Positions 1-8,909 are shown, numbered from the stretch's first letter. The stretch is DNA of 64,000 nucleotides from UBA10161 sp964581105 (GCA_964581105.1 CAZOMB010000003.1:5053-69052); one strand, 5' to 3'. Made by a program: numbers and translations. Notes: generated by a model from the letters alone, not told the origin.

Positions 1-940
1 TTGCACATGTCCTATTCTTTGAACTATTCTTGGGTGGCTCTCCAACAAAGCTATATCCACAGCCCCCTTTTACACACCAATGCCCTTTGAGAGTATATTT
101 CTCTATGCACTCCAGGTTCCAATAATTGTCCTCACACAGCCAATAGTCAAGGCACCTGACAGCAAAATTGAAATTGGAAGCATAGTGGGTGGCAAGCGGT
201 CCTTCTGCAACAGGTGTTGGAAGGCCCTGCACATATTCATAGTAGAAAACCAAGTTTCCGTATGATGATTTCTTAACAGAGTTGACAGATGGTGGAGAAT
301 ACGGATTGTTGCTCCAACCTCGGTTGCAAGTTCCAAGGGGAACCTTTAATTGCAAGTCTATTTCAATGCCTGCTGGAATGATTATATTGCATCCTCGAAC
401 CAAGTTGTCTTCAGGGTCACATCCATAAGGATTGACCTCTGGGTGGCCAAAAGCGCCTGTCTGCCTGTTTCCATACCAGATGTCTTCGGTCATTCCGTTT
501 GCTGATATGCCCTTAATCCTAATCCCTTTTGAGCCTTGGTTTTTTACCCTAAAAAGCAAGGTGTCTGTGTAAAAGTCGTCATATAAGCGAGAAACTCCGC
601 ATACTGTGTCAGTTATGATAATTGGCTGTAGGACTTGGCTTGTAGCTGAGTCAGAATCTGTCTGTTCTATTGCTGGAGGGGAAACTACTGCATCTTTTTC
701 TCTACCCTCTTGGATTTCATCCTTTATAGTTTCTGTTGTTGGGCACTTGAGCAGGGCAGCTATAATCACCTTGTTTTCATATGAGGCTTTGGCAACCCTG
801 CAGCCTTGGGATTTAAGAAAAGAGATATCTGAAGGATTGGTGGCTATTGTTTCAAACGCCTCTACAGAACTTCCGCTTGCAAATAGGGTATTTGTGATAA
901 TCAGGATAAATAGGCTGAAAGTAACAAACAATGTTTTCAT
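1..940 (-). CDS. Secreted surface protein, 3' end beyond window
   Basis: This is an open reading frame running off the left edge on the minus strand; about 313 residues are visible and the C-terminus is missing. It starts at an ATG preceded by a GGTGG ribosome-binding site and a TATA-like CTTTTAAAAG about 30 bases upstream. The N-terminus (MKTLFVTFSLFILIITN) is a signal peptide, so export is inferred. Later parts (an NG turn followed by WYGN, then RCLDYWLC) match the pattern of the next two downstream-strand genes, so it looks like a divergent paralogue with a Cys-rich C-terminal region. I do not recognise a named family. Confidence 0.75.
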   Translation of the reverse strand, partial: MKTLFVTFSLFILIITNTLFASGSSVEAFETIATNPSDISFLKSQGCRVAKASYENKVIIAALLKCPTTETIKDEIQEGREKDAVVSPPAIEQTDSDSATSQVLQPIIITDTVCGVSRLYDDFYTDTLLFRVKNQGSKGIRIKGISANGMTEDIWYGNRQTGAFGHPEVNPYGCDPEDNLVRGCNIIIPAGIEIDLQLKVPLGTCNRGWSNNPYSPPSVNSVKKSSYGNLVFYYEYVQGLPTPVAEGPLATHYASNFNFAVRCLDYWLCEDNYWNLECIEKYTLKGHWCVKGGCGYSFVGEPPKNSSKNRTCA

Positions 941-1000
941 AATGCCACCGTTTGTGTTTTAGTTGGTTTGCTTTTAAAAGCAGTAACAACTCCGGGTTTT

Positions 1001-1702
1001 TTAGCATGCAGCCATGCACATTCCAGGGCTATTTGTGCTGCAGCTGCCGCGAGGGCATGAGTACATTTCCATGCAGTCATTGCTTGTTGTGCATCTGAAG
1101 TCATAATCAAGGCAGCCTAAAGTAATCTTGATATCATCTTGTGCAGCAACCACGCCAGATGAGGTATAATGTATCTTAACATTTGCCCTGGCATATTCAC
1201 GAAGGCCATTGAAATATACTTCATGGTTTCCATTGGTTTCTTTCATGCCACAGACATCTGCTGGCTCCCCTCCCCAGTTGCCACTCCATCCATCATATGC
1301 ATCATATTGTATGTAAATCACATCACCAGCTTCTAGGGGAATATTGCATTTGAGCTGGTAAACGTTAAAGCAAATTCCGCCAATTACGCGCTGGAATGGA
1401 TCATCGGAATCTACAAAATTCCCGTAATAAAGATTGAAAACGTTTCTCCCATCAACAGTCACGCCGTTCAGGTATATCTGATGATTATGCTGGTTTTCCA
1501 GCCTAAGTATATGCTTGTCAGCAAACCCATATGCCTCAGTGACTGCAACCATCCCATTTCCAGTATCTTCGGATTCTTGTGCTTTGTCAGCTATAGGTTC
1601 ACCATCTAATGCCTTTTCAAAACCAATTGCCTTGTCAGCAAAGCCTACTCCAAAGAGGGTAAAAGCTAGAAGCACGACTGCAACAAAAACTTTTCTTGAC
1701 AT
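1001..1702 (-). CDS. Secreted Cys-rich surface protein
   Basis: About 233 residues starting MSRKVFVAVVLLAFTLFG, a signal peptide. An upstream in-frame GTG at 1711 exists, but the ATG has a GTGAT site and a TATA-like ATTTAAATATTG upstream. The mature part has a domain with an IYLNGV strand and an LYYG motif, then a C-terminal Cys cluster (GCLDYDFRCTTSNDC, ending GMCMAAC). It is clearly paralogous to the gene at 1783-2577, with about half of positions alike by eye over the last 170 residues; there the same domain sits behind a pilin-type signal instead. Function unknown; probably a cell-surface or pseudopilus-associated protein. Confidence 0.8.
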   Translation of the reverse strand: MSRKVFVAVVLLAFTLFGVGFADKAIGFEKALDGEPIADKAQESEDTGNGMVAVTEAYGFADKHILRLENQHNHQIYLNGVTVDGRNVFNLYYGNFVDSDDPFQRVIGGICFNVYQLKCNIPLEAGDVIYIQYDAYDGWSGNWGGEPADVCGMKETNGNHEVYFNGLREYARANVKIHYTSSGVVAAQDDIKITLGCLDYDFRCTTSNDCMEMYSCPRGSCSTNSPGMCMAAC

Positions 1703-1782
1703 ATATATCACGTTTTTGTTTTATGAGCCAATCAATATTTAAATCAACACTATTGCAAAAAAGCGTCAAAAAAGGCATTTAG

Positions 1783-2577
1783 TTAGCATGCAGCCATGCA
1801 CATTCCAGGTGTATTTGTGCTGCAGCTCCCAAGGACACACTCATGGTACTTGTTCTTGCAGTCATTGCTTGTTGTGCATCTGAAGTCATAATCAAAACAG
1901 TCCAAAAGCAGAGCAACATCACTTCCCTGCGCAGAAGCAACTCCGTATGAAGTATAATATATCTTCAACTTTGCCTCAGCATGTTCACGGAGTGAGTTAA
2001 AGTAGACCTCTTCATTTCCACTGGCATTTCTCATGCCGCAAGCATCTTTTGGCTCCCCAGTCCAATTACCAGCCCATCCATCGTATGCATTGTACTGTAT
2101 GTAGATCTCTTCACCAGGGTCTATCGGAATGCTGCAGTTAAGCTCATAAACTGCAAAACAGCTTTCTGGCCCTATGCGTTGGAATGGGTCACCTATATCC
2201 AGCCATCCGCCGTAATAAAGATAGAACACATTCCTGTCGTCAATTTTTATTCCATTCAAATATATCCGGTTGTCCTGCTGATTTTTCAATCTAAGTATGT
2301 GCGTATCAGCAAACCCATATGCCTCTTTTACAGCAAGAGGCTTTGCAGTCTGCCACTGAAGCTGGCTTTGTGTTTTCTTTATGTCATCAGATGTGCCTGG
2401 GTAGTAAAGCATAAGCCCAACCACAACAAGGCCGATTACTAGCACTGCACCCAGCAAAATAAGGTATTCTGAGCCCGCCTGCCCCGACACACCTTTTCCT
2501 GTGCGGCTGGAAAAAATTGCCGCACATCCAACTTCTCTTGAGTGCCGAGGGCTGGCGCAAGCCTGCCCTAATTTCAT
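1783..2577 (-). CDS. Class III signal peptide (pilin-like) protein
   Basis: 264 residues. Residues near 32-60 carry the archaeal class III (archaellin/type IV pilin-like) pattern GQAGSEYLILLGAVLVIGL: a Gly before the cleavage point, Gln at +1, Glu near +5 and a long hydrophobic helix. The rest repeats the domain of the 1001-1702 protein (IYLNGI, YYGG, DYDFRCTTSNDC, GMCMAAC). The start is uncertain: the ATG at 2577 gives a long N-terminal extension with basic residues; a GTG at 2490 would give only MSG before the processing site. Expected to be processed by a FlaK/PibD-type peptidase (not in window) and assembled or anchored at the membrane. Confidence 0.8.
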   Translation of the reverse strand: MKLGQACASPRHSREVGCAAIFSSRTGKGVSGQAGSEYLILLGAVLVIGLVVVGLMLYYPGTSDDIKKTQSQLQWQTAKPLAVKEAYGFADTHILRLKNQQDNRIYLNGIKIDDRNVFYLYYGGWLDIGDPFQRIGPESCFAVYELNCSIPIDPGEEIYIQYNAYDGWAGNWTGEPKDACGMRNASGNEEVYFNSLREHAEAKLKIYYTSYGVASAQGSDVALLLDCFDYDFRCTTSNDCKNKYHECVLGSCSTNTPGMCMAAC

Positions 2578-2628
2578 GGTGTTATTTGCCCTCTTTCAAA
2601 TAAAAACCTTGCCAATCACTTTAGGGGC

Positions 2629-3186
2629 ATGCACTGTAGATGTCTTAGAGCGCAAGGAGCAACAGAGTACTTGGTCATACTTGCAGTTGTCCTCATGATT
2701 GGCCTGCTTGCAATATCGCTTCTTGGCTTTTTCCCAGGAACCTCTGGGGACATTTCTGAAAGCGAATCAGAGCTTTACTGGAAAACCCTTGCATCTCCTT
2801 TCAGGATAACAGAGCGACAGTCATTTGGTCCGGCTACAGAATGTGTACTTCCAAACACATGGACAGCTGGTTACAAGTTTGTCCTCATTAATTCAGGCTA
2901 TGACAAAATAAGCCTCATTGGCGTGAATATAAATGGGGTGGCAAAGGATTTTTGCAAGCCAGGGGATATGACATCGCAAACATCAATTGATTTTTCCCCT
3001 GGGAAGCAAAGGGCAGTTGCTGTAGTTACTGATTCAATCCCAACATTCCCTCCGCCTGCAACTCCCCTAACTGTATGCACGCCAGGCCAAACAGTTGAAC
3101 TGGACATTTCATTCAATTACAGCACAAGCTATGTTGACGACAAACTGCAAACAGGGTCAAAAAAGCTTGTTTTCAAATGCAGCTAA
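2629..3186 (+). CDS. Class III signal peptide (pilin-like) protein
   Basis: 185 residues beginning MHCRCLRAQGATEYLVIL, a short basic leader followed by the class III processing motif (RAQGATEY) and a hydrophobic helix. After the helix it shares GTSGDI with the divergently transcribed pilin-like gene (GTSDDI). The exported part contains ISLIGVNINGV, resembling the IYLNGV strand of its neighbours. It is divergent from 1783-2577 with only 51 bases between the starts, so a shared promoter region is likely. Its stop codon overlaps that of the convergent protease gene by 3 bases. Confidence 0.8.
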   Translation: MHCRCLRAQGATEYLVILAVVLMIGLLAISLLGFFPGTSGDISESESELYWKTLASPFRITERQSFGPATECVLPNTWTAGYKFVLINSGYDKISLIGVNINGVAKDFCKPGDMTSQTSIDFSPGKQRAVAVVTDSIPTFPPPATPLTVCTPGQTVELDISFNYSTSYVDDKLQTGSKKLVFKCS

Positions 3187-5510
3187 GGCTTTTTGAATTT
3201 CTCCAAATAGACCCCTACAAGTATCATTGCCCTTGCAAAAAAGTCCCCATCTGCAACCATGGAGTTTACTAAAGAGTCAGAAGAATCAGAATGCTGGTTA
3301 TCATTAGAGCTGCTGCTTGAAGGGGCTCTGTCATATATATCGTCAGTCACTTCTCCTGCTACTGGTGCCTTGTCATCCTTTTCATCTGAGCCTGCTTTCC
3401 CATAATTCACTTTGCACTTGTACGGGCATCCCTGCTCATCATACCATATTGCTCTGTCATAATTATTGCCACAATCAACTTCTGTTGGCAGGATTGGGCA
3501 GGTGTCGTCTTGGTTTAGATTTTGGTTTGCAACACAATTGACCGAAGCAAATGCCTCATTGTTTTCTTCATTAAGCTCAACAACCTCATCATAATAGTCT
3601 GCATAGGCTGAAATAATTGTGTTTCCAGCCTGTGTGCAGGTTATGCTGACAACTGTAGAGTTAAACAGCCCCCAAGTCAGCTGCGGGATATTGATAATGC
3701 CTTCAAGCCCTGCATTCACAAAATATGCTGTGCTTAAGCTTCCCCAGTATGGGTGCGTTGTTTGCTGGTTTGCAGTGGTTATTGTGACTTGTGCCGGAAC
3801 CCCAACTATCATCTGGGAAGGTGCCTGTATTTCTGCAATAATGTCTGGCAAGTTTGGGTTTGTGCACCTTCCCTGTATACAGAGTTCCTTGCCAGGCTCT
3901 GTGCAGGCAATCAGGGTCTGAACAACTCCTCTTCCGCTGCACGAATATTCAATAACAGCATTGTCTCCACTGCAAATATCCTGCTTCAAGTTCCACTCGC
4001 CATTGTACATTCCACTTGTGTTTCCCCTTTCATTTGGCTTTATTCCACCGTCACTATCACTACATATGCACTCTGCATGTGACTGGCACTCATCAGCGCC
4101 AGGCCCTGCAACCAATACACATGCAGCTGCAATGGTCTGTGCATCTGTGCCAGTGCACTTAGTATGGTGTTGCAATGCGCTTGAACTGTAAACAGCGTCA
4201 TAGGCATTTACCCTTCCCCAGCCGTAAGCATAATCAAAGCCATTTGCCCCCTTGTCAACAGCAGTGTTCCTCAGTGCCTTTTTCACTTCTTTGACAGTGT
4301 AATCAGGGTGCTCCTTTTTTATGAGAGCAATTGTGCCTGCAACAACAGGGGCAGAAACGCTTGTGCCAGATACTCCAGATATATAGCCCCATGTTGGAGA
4401 AAGAGCAGTTGATTTCATGTGCGTGCCAGGGGCAACAATGTCAATTGCATTTCCCCTCGGAGAAAATGAAGCAATCAAGTCAGTTATCTTGTCAACAGCG
4501 CCAACAGCAATAGAATGGCTAATGCAGCCGGGTGCAACTGTGCTGGCTGCCTGGCCATTTCCAGCAGCAGAAACAAATGGCACACCTTTTTGGTTGGCAT
4601 ACTTTATTGCTGCAGTTGCCTCTTGGTTCAAATGGTTGCAGTAAGGCTCAGGGTTATTCAAATTGCCCCATACAACGCTGGCTGTGATTACATCAACATC
4701 AGGGTCATCAGAAGTGCCATAAACATGGTCAGGCCCGTCAATTGCCCAGTAAATTGCCTCAATAAAACCACTCATGTGCGAGCTCCACACTTTCAGTGCA
4801 TATATCCCTGCGCTTGGTGCAACTCCCCTTACGTCAGAATATTTGGAAGCAACCTGCAAATACGGGTTTTCATGCTGAAGCAACCCATCAGCAACCATAA
4901 CACCAGCAACAACAGTCCCATGCCCATGCTCATCCATTGGGTCAGGGTCATTGTTTGCAAAGTCATAGCCGCCTAGATAGCTGCCCCTTAGCTCAGGGTG
5001 CGTATAATCCATCCCAGTGTCAATCATTGCAATTTTTGTCCCTCTCCCTGTATTTCCCTGGCTGTGCACAAGGTTTGCGCCTATCAATGCATTTGCGCCA
5101 GTATCAGCAAGCAAAAGAGGCTTGTCTTCCCTTAGGTTGTGCCTATAAGCAACATCTTCAGGGCAGTTCATGACCGCAAATTTCCTCTGATAATTGCTAA
5201 ACACATTCTTGATTATCTCACAGCCCTCATTTTCTGCAGCATCAATTATTGGAAAGCCAGAAGCAATTACCCTCACAGTCCCATGCTGCTGAGCAACAGG
5301 GGCTGAGACTGCATCTTTTCCATTTTCATTAATATCCTTTGCCACTGCAACAGAACCAATTTGAGGCATATCATCTACTGCAGCACCTGCTTCAGCTGCA
5401 ACAGAACCAACTGCAGCATCACCTACTGCAGCATTTGCATCATCCTCACTGCTTTCTGCAGCTGCAAAAACAGAAAAAGCAAGAAGCAAAACAACTAGTT
5501 TGCTAAGCAT
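3183..5510 (-). CDS. Subtilisin-like serine protease (S8), secreted
   Basis: About 775 residues with signal peptide (MLSKLVVLLLAFSVFA), a probable propeptide, then a peptidase S8 domain with the full triad: Asp in AMIDTGMDYTHPEL, His in DEHGHGTVVAGV, Ser in SGTSVSAPVVAG, plus the oxyanion Asn in SAAGNG. After the catalytic domain come a Cys-rich stretch and a CARDB-like segment (IIAEIQAPSQMIVGVPAQV), then a Ser-rich linker and a short hydrophobic C-terminus ending in basic residues. The ATG at 5510 is preferred over a GTG 9 bases upstream; a TATA-like TATTAAATAG lies about 35 bases before it. Role inferred: surface protein processing or nutrient release. Confidence 0.9.
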   Translation of the reverse strand: MLSKLVVLLLAFSVFAAAESSEDDANAAVGDAAVGSVAAEAGAAVDDMPQIGSVAVAKDINENGKDAVSAPVAQQHGTVRVIASGFPIIDAAENEGCEIIKNVFSNYQRKFAVMNCPEDVAYRHNLREDKPLLLADTGANALIGANLVHSQGNTGRGTKIAMIDTGMDYTHPELRGSYLGGYDFANNDPDPMDEHGHGTVVAGVMVADGLLQHENPYLQVASKYSDVRGVAPSAGIYALKVWSSHMSGFIEAIYWAIDGPDHVYGTSDDPDVDVITASVVWGNLNNPEPYCNHLNQEATAAIKYANQKGVPFVSAAGNGQAASTVAPGCISHSIAVGAVDKITDLIASFSPRGNAIDIVAPGTHMKSTALSPTWGYISGVSGTSVSAPVVAGTIALIKKEHPDYTVKEVKKALRNTAVDKGANGFDYAYGWGRVNAYDAVYSSSALQHHTKCTGTDAQTIAAACVLVAGPGADECQSHAECICSDSDGGIKPNERGNTSGMYNGEWNLKQDICSGDNAVIEYSCSGRGVVQTLIACTEPGKELCIQGRCTNPNLPDIIAEIQAPSQMIVGVPAQVTITTANQQTTHPYWGSLSTAYFVNAGLEGIINIPQLTWGLFNSTVVSITCTQAGNTIISAYADYYDEVVELNEENNEAFASVNCVANQNLNQDDTCPILPTEVDCGNNYDRAIWYDEQGCPYKCKVNYGKAGSDEKDDKAPVAGEVTDDIYDRAPSSSSSNDNQHSDSSDSLVNSMVADGDFFARAMILVGVYLEKFKKP

Positions 5511-5628
5511 ATTTACCACGATTTTATTTGGAAGCCAACCCCTATTTAATACAGATGCCGAAAAACCCGAGGAATGGCTAATTGCCCTTCAAAACAAAAA
5601 CCTGCTGGAAAATTAGAAGTAATTGTAG

Positions 5629-6099
5629 CTAGTTGCCCTTTTCCCCTGTGGCTCTTTTTGCTTTTTTCTTTTGCGTTATGTCTAATTCCTCATCTTTCTC
5701 CTTCAAATATCTTTTTTGAATGTCAATTTGCGTCATTGCACGTGCACGCTCGGCCGGCTCAAAGAAGGCACTGTCTTGCTGTGCTGCGAGTTGTTGATTA
5801 ATCCAACTAAACAACTGTTTCAACTGGTCGTCGTTAACTCTATAATTTACTAGGTCTGTTCTAAGCCTCTCCATGTCAGAATCGTCTTGCGTGTTGTATG
5901 TATTAGTTACCGCTGTTCCAGTTTTTTTGTCGGTTGCAGTTACTCTTAATGTATTGTCGGGTAATGATCTAAAGTTAATTTTGTGAGTTGGTGTGTTTAT
6001 TTCTTGTTTATCTTGTTTTGGGTGAAGCTGTTTTCCAACGTTAAAAGTAGTTTCCTTCTTGCCTTGCGGGTCTAGTTGAGTTTCCTGGAAAATAAACAT
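5629..6099 (-). CDS. Unrecognised hydrophilic protein
   Basis: 156 residues starting MFIFQETQLDPQGKKE; I do not recognise it. The start is one base after the stop of the upstream gene, with GGGGATT as ribosome-binding site, so it is the last gene of the 8836-to-5629 operon. It is soluble, with a Lys/Glu-rich helical C-terminus (ERARAMTQIDIQKRYLKEK). No signal peptide or membrane segment is seen. Confidence 0.65.
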   Translation of the reverse strand: MFIFQETQLDPQGKKETTFNVGKQLHPKQDKQEINTPTHKINFRSLPDNTLRVTATDKKTGTAVTNTYNTQDDSDMERLRTDLVNYRVNDDQLKQLFSWINQQLAAQQDSAFFEPAERARAMTQIDIQKRYLKEKDEELDITQKKKAKRATGEKGN

Positions 6100-6100
6100 A

Positions 6101-7087
6101 CTAATCCCCTGAGCTTCTTTCCCCCTCTGGTTTTTCAATAGAGTATCCGTCACCATTTAAGTCTAGCCAAAGGCTATAACCGCCCCACCCGTTTGGTTCT
6201 ATGATTATATTTGTTCCTTCCCGACGTAGTTTATAGTCTTTTATGTTTGGTATATTTTCCCCAAGCCTTGGGTTAAAGCTGCTTGTATAATAACTTGTTT
6301 TATTGCTGGGCGATATGACCATGTAGGCAGATTCAGATAAGAAAACCGCGCCATCGTCGCCTACGTAGTATTTTCCTTCATCACTGTATACAGTTCCACT
6401 AGCTATTTTCATCTCTCCCCACTGCCAGTCTTGTGGTGATTTTACAAATGGCCTGATGATATGAATAGTGTTGCCATCAAATGCATAGATGACCTTTTTT
6501 CCATCATACGTTGTATTGATTTTCTTGGCGTTTGCAAGGCGTTTGAACACTCCTTCGCTGTCTTCAAGAATAGCCATCCTTTTCCCGTCCCTAACGGTTA
6601 CCACACCATCCTCAGTCCATGTTATTTTCGCTTTGCTCTCATCAATGTGTTTTCCAATCTGATTCAGTGGCACATTATAAATAATCTCATCGCTTTTCGG
6701 TGCAACAGTGTCAGGCTCAAGCCTGCTTGTGTAGCTGACAGGCTTGACATCTGCTTTTGTGCTGTCCCCAAAGAATGATTTTATGGTCATTTTGCCTGGG
6801 CCAAAAGACTTGTCCTTTTCCAGGAGTTTGCCTTTTATGTCTAATGAAAGCTTGTCGGCTTTATTGTCAAACATTAGTTCGCTGTCGCCTTTTCCTGTTT
6901 TTGAGATGAATGCATAGGCATTTGCAACTGCCTGCTTGAGTGAGTAAAAGCTAATGGTCAGAATAGTAGTGGTAATTATCAAGGGTTTTGCAAATGCCCC
7001 GAAAAAGCTCCTTCTTGGGTCTTGCTTGCTCTTGCTAGCTGCTTGCTTTGCCTTTTCCACTTCCTTTTTTGCGGTGTTCTCTTTCAT
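6101..7087 (-). CDS. Membrane-anchored protein, unknown family
   Basis: 328 residues: basic N-terminus (about 35 residues), one transmembrane segment (PLIITTTILTISFYSL), then a large hydrophilic domain with repeated short beta-like strands (IIYNVPL, TVRDGKR, YYVGDDGAV) suggestive of a beta-propeller-like fold. Near the C-terminus LDLNGDGYSI resembles a DxNxDG calcium-binding loop. Its architecture (basic head, single helix, beta-rich body) matches the first gene of the operon (8006-8836), and both have the same duplicated leader sequence, so the two are probably ancient paralogues. No function can be assigned. Confidence 0.7.
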   Translation of the reverse strand: MKENTAKKEVEKAKQAASKSKQDPRRSFFGAFAKPLIITTTILTISFYSLKQAVANAYAFISKTGKGDSELMFDNKADKLSLDIKGKLLEKDKSFGPGKMTIKSFFGDSTKADVKPVSYTSRLEPDTVAPKSDEIIYNVPLNQIGKHIDESKAKITWTEDGVVTVRDGKRMAILEDSEGVFKRLANAKKINTTYDGKKVIYAFDGNTIHIIRPFVKSPQDWQWGEMKIASGTVYSDEGKYYVGDDGAVFLSESAYMVISPSNKTSYYTSSFNPRLGENIPNIKDYKLRREGTNIIIEPNGWGGYSLWLDLNGDGYSIEKPEGERSSGD

Positions 7088-7092
7088 GGAAC

Positions 7093-7217
7093 TACCCTGT
7101 TGCCTCTGGTGGTCACAAGATGCAACGTGTATCTGGCAGGTTTCCCATTTTTTTCCTTGGGTTGCCTGTTGCCTCTGGTGGTAGTATTAGTCAAAGCCGG
7201 CTTTTAATGGTTTCTCC
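7093..7217 (-). promoter_or_regulatory. Duplicated promoter/leader before 7087 gene
   Basis: Contains a 53-bp element (7165-7217) nearly identical to that at 8846-8897 in front of the operon's first gene, including a TATA-like CATTAAAAG and the leader motif CACCAGAGGCAACAGG. The leader motif occurs a second time at 7098-7114, directly before the ATG. Between the two copies is a possible 11-codon ORF (MGNLPDTRCIL). The arrangement suggests an internal promoter created by duplication; function is inferred. Confidence 0.55.
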
Positions 7218-7808
7218 TCACCTCATTTTTCTCAGGTTTGAAAGCATTTTCTTTTTCCATTTTTTGAATTTTACAAACCCTATGCCAAGATAAGAAAGGT
7301 CCTGGTCATTAAAGCCGGATACAACACCCTCAAGCTCCTTTGCATAGTTTTTGATGCCATGCTCTTCAAGGAGGGCTTGGTACCTTTTCCAGTCTATTGG
7401 CGCAAAGAGAAGAAGGCTCATGATGTCAAGAGAGTCCTTTTTGCCCTTTGGGGTCGCCCTTCTGTCTATTTCAGCAGACTGCTTCAGCACAAGAAGAGCC
7501 TCGGGCCTTATGGTTTTTATTCCCTCTATTGAGGCAATATTCTCATCCCTGAGAAGCTCTTCGCAGGGAATGGCAAGCCTTGAGTAATGGGAAACATAAA
7601 TGTCAATGTCAAACTTCTCAAGCCTTATCTCATACTTTCTCATTCTCTCGTTTTTTGAAATGGAAAAATTGCTTTTCAGGCTTGCAAGCCCATTGTAGTC
7701 AACAACAATGTCAATGTCCTTGGGATTTTTGCTGCTCTTCAAGAAGCTTTTGCAGTTCAAGTTTAAATTGTTCATAAAGTCCGTAAGGTTCAAGCAGTCT
7801 TTCCGCAT
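7218..7808 (-). CDS. Nucleotidyltransferase-like protein (tentative)
   Basis: 196 residues if the first ATG is used; an internal ATG at 7775 is possible. The early segment KNPKDIDIVVDY has the DxD pattern seen in minimal nucleotidyltransferase-fold proteins, and a second acidic strand (FDIDIYVSHY) follows, but the usual upstream GSxxxG motif is absent. The 5' part overlaps the upstream ORF by about 98 bases in another frame, so either the start is internal or there is a truncation. Assignment to the nucleotidyltransferase superfamily is tentative; toxin-antitoxin or RNA-modifying roles cannot be judged. Confidence 0.5.
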   Translation of the reverse strand: MRKDCLNLTDFMNNLNLNCKSFLKSSKNPKDIDIVVDYNGLASLKSNFSISKNERMRKYEIRLEKFDIDIYVSHYSRLAIPCEELLRDENIASIEGIKTIRPEALLVLKQSAEIDRRATPKGKKDSLDIMSLLLFAPIDWKRYQALLEEHGIKNYAKELEGVVSGFNDQDLSYLGIGFVKFKKWKKKMLSNLRKMR

Positions 7809-8001
7809 TTTCCATAGTTGGGTTTTCAGAAAACTCGTTTATGATGTTTTTTACATCTCCTCCCATTTTTATTATTTTCTCTTTATTTACATCAAGAACC
7901 TTGGTAAAAGTCGCCTCCAAAGTCTTCAGATCCTGCTTTTCACCAGGACCTCCTTCAACTTTTTTGTCGATTTCTACTAGTGCACCATTAAACAAAAACA
8001 T
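7711..8001 (-). CDS. Small helical protein
   Basis: 96 residues, starting four bases after the stop of the upstream gene. Helical and charged throughout, with no membrane segment or recognised domain. Its 3' end overlaps the next gene by up to 98 bases in a different frame. It could be a partner of the nucleotidyltransferase-like protein, in the manner of MNT/HEPN gene pairs, but no HEPN RxxxxH motif is visible, so this is only a positional suggestion. Confidence 0.5.
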   Translation of the reverse strand: MFLFNGALVEIDKKVEGGPGEKQDLKTLEATFTKVLDVNKEKIIKMGGDVKNIINEFSENPTMENAERLLEPYGLYEQFKLELQKLLEEQQKSQGH

Positions 8002-8005
8002 AAAC

Positions 8006-8836
8006 TCACTTTTCAGCTATTTCCACGCCTTGGTTTATGCCAAATCTAACTACCTTACCATTCTCACCGTGATTAATCTTGACCTCACCTGTTGAGTTCG
8101 ATACTCTAAACCAAGTTATATCTCCGTCTTTTTCAAATTTGGGGTCTTTGAGAGTTTCAACTCCAAAGTGCTCAGTAAGAGGTATGGTTCCATATTCTTT
8201 TCCATCTCTGTAGATAATGCATTTTGTGCCAGCTATCAATAAAGTGCCAAAGTTGTCGTTCGTATAGGCAAGGGGTTTGTAAAGCCCTCCTTCAACAGGG
8301 ACAAATGCATTTACCTCTACAACTTCACCTTTTCCTTCCTCTACCGGTTCTTTTATTAGCAGGAAACTCTCCCAGTTTTCGCTGAGGAAATAATGGAGAA
8401 CCCCTTCTTCTGGGGATTTTGTTACAACCTCTATTTCAGTTCCGTCAAACTCTTTTATTCCAAGGACAGCCATCTGGTCTTCAGGCACAGTCACTGCTTC
8501 ATATCCACGCATCAAGAACTGGCTTGTTCCCTTGAGGAGCTTTGTGCTTCTTGGCTCCTTATCAACAACCTCTTTTGGGTCGTCGGTTTTTCCTGTTATT
8601 GTTTGGCTGGTTGAAGGCTTTGCAACGAGAGTTGTGATAATTGCTACAGCAGTAAATGCGATTTTCGGGTGCTTTAAGACCCAGCCCAATGTCTTGAGAC
8701 CGACTTTTGTCTTTTCTACTGCCTTTTTTGCTTTTTCCCTGATAAATGTGCGGATTTTGTTCTGCTTTGAAGTGCCAGAAGTAAGGTCAGAAGTACGCTT
8801 TTGCTTTGCTTTGTGCGCCTTGTTGCCGTTTGCCAT
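8006..8836 (-). CDS. Membrane-anchored protein, unknown family
   Basis: 276 residues: a very basic head (about 50 residues), a transmembrane segment (HPKIAFTAVAIITTLVA) and an external beta-rich domain. It is the first gene of an apparent five-gene operon (8836 to 5629) and shares architecture and leader sequence with the fourth gene (6101-7087). No recognised family. The paired design suggests two components of one envelope-associated assembly, which is inference only. Confidence 0.7.
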   Translation of the reverse strand: MANGNKAHKAKQKRTSDLTSGTSKQNKIRTFIREKAKKAVEKTKVGLKTLGWVLKHPKIAFTAVAIITTLVAKPSTSQTITGKTDDPKEVVDKEPRSTKLLKGTSQFLMRGYEAVTVPEDQMAVLGIKEFDGTEIEVVTKSPEEGVLHYFLSENWESFLLIKEPVEEGKGEVVEVNAFVPVEGGLYKPLAYTNDNFGTLLIAGTKCIIYRDGKEYGTIPLTEHFGVETLKDPKFEKDGDITWFRVSNSTGEVKINHGENGKVVRFGINQGVEIAEK

Positions 8837-8843
8837 AGCATTA

Positions 8844-8897
8844 CCCTGTTGCCTCTGGTGGTAGTATTAGTCAAAGCCGGTTTTTAATGGTTTCTCC
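8844..8897 (-). promoter_or_regulatory. Operon promoter and leader, repeat copy
   Basis: The 53-bp element here differs from the copy at 7165-7217 by about one base. Read on the minus strand it holds a TATA-like CATTAAAAAC, then the leader motif CACCAGAGGCAACAGG ending a few bases before the ATG at 8836. Near identity over the whole element, against low similarity of the proteins behind it, indicates recent duplication or conserved regulation. Confidence 0.6.
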
Positions 8898-8909
8898 CCT
8901 ATTCTGGAA

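Noticed and set aside
7165..8897. The 53-bp repeats as inverted repeats or ends of an insertion sequence
   Set aside because: They are direct repeats placed immediately before start codons, and no transposase gene lies between them.
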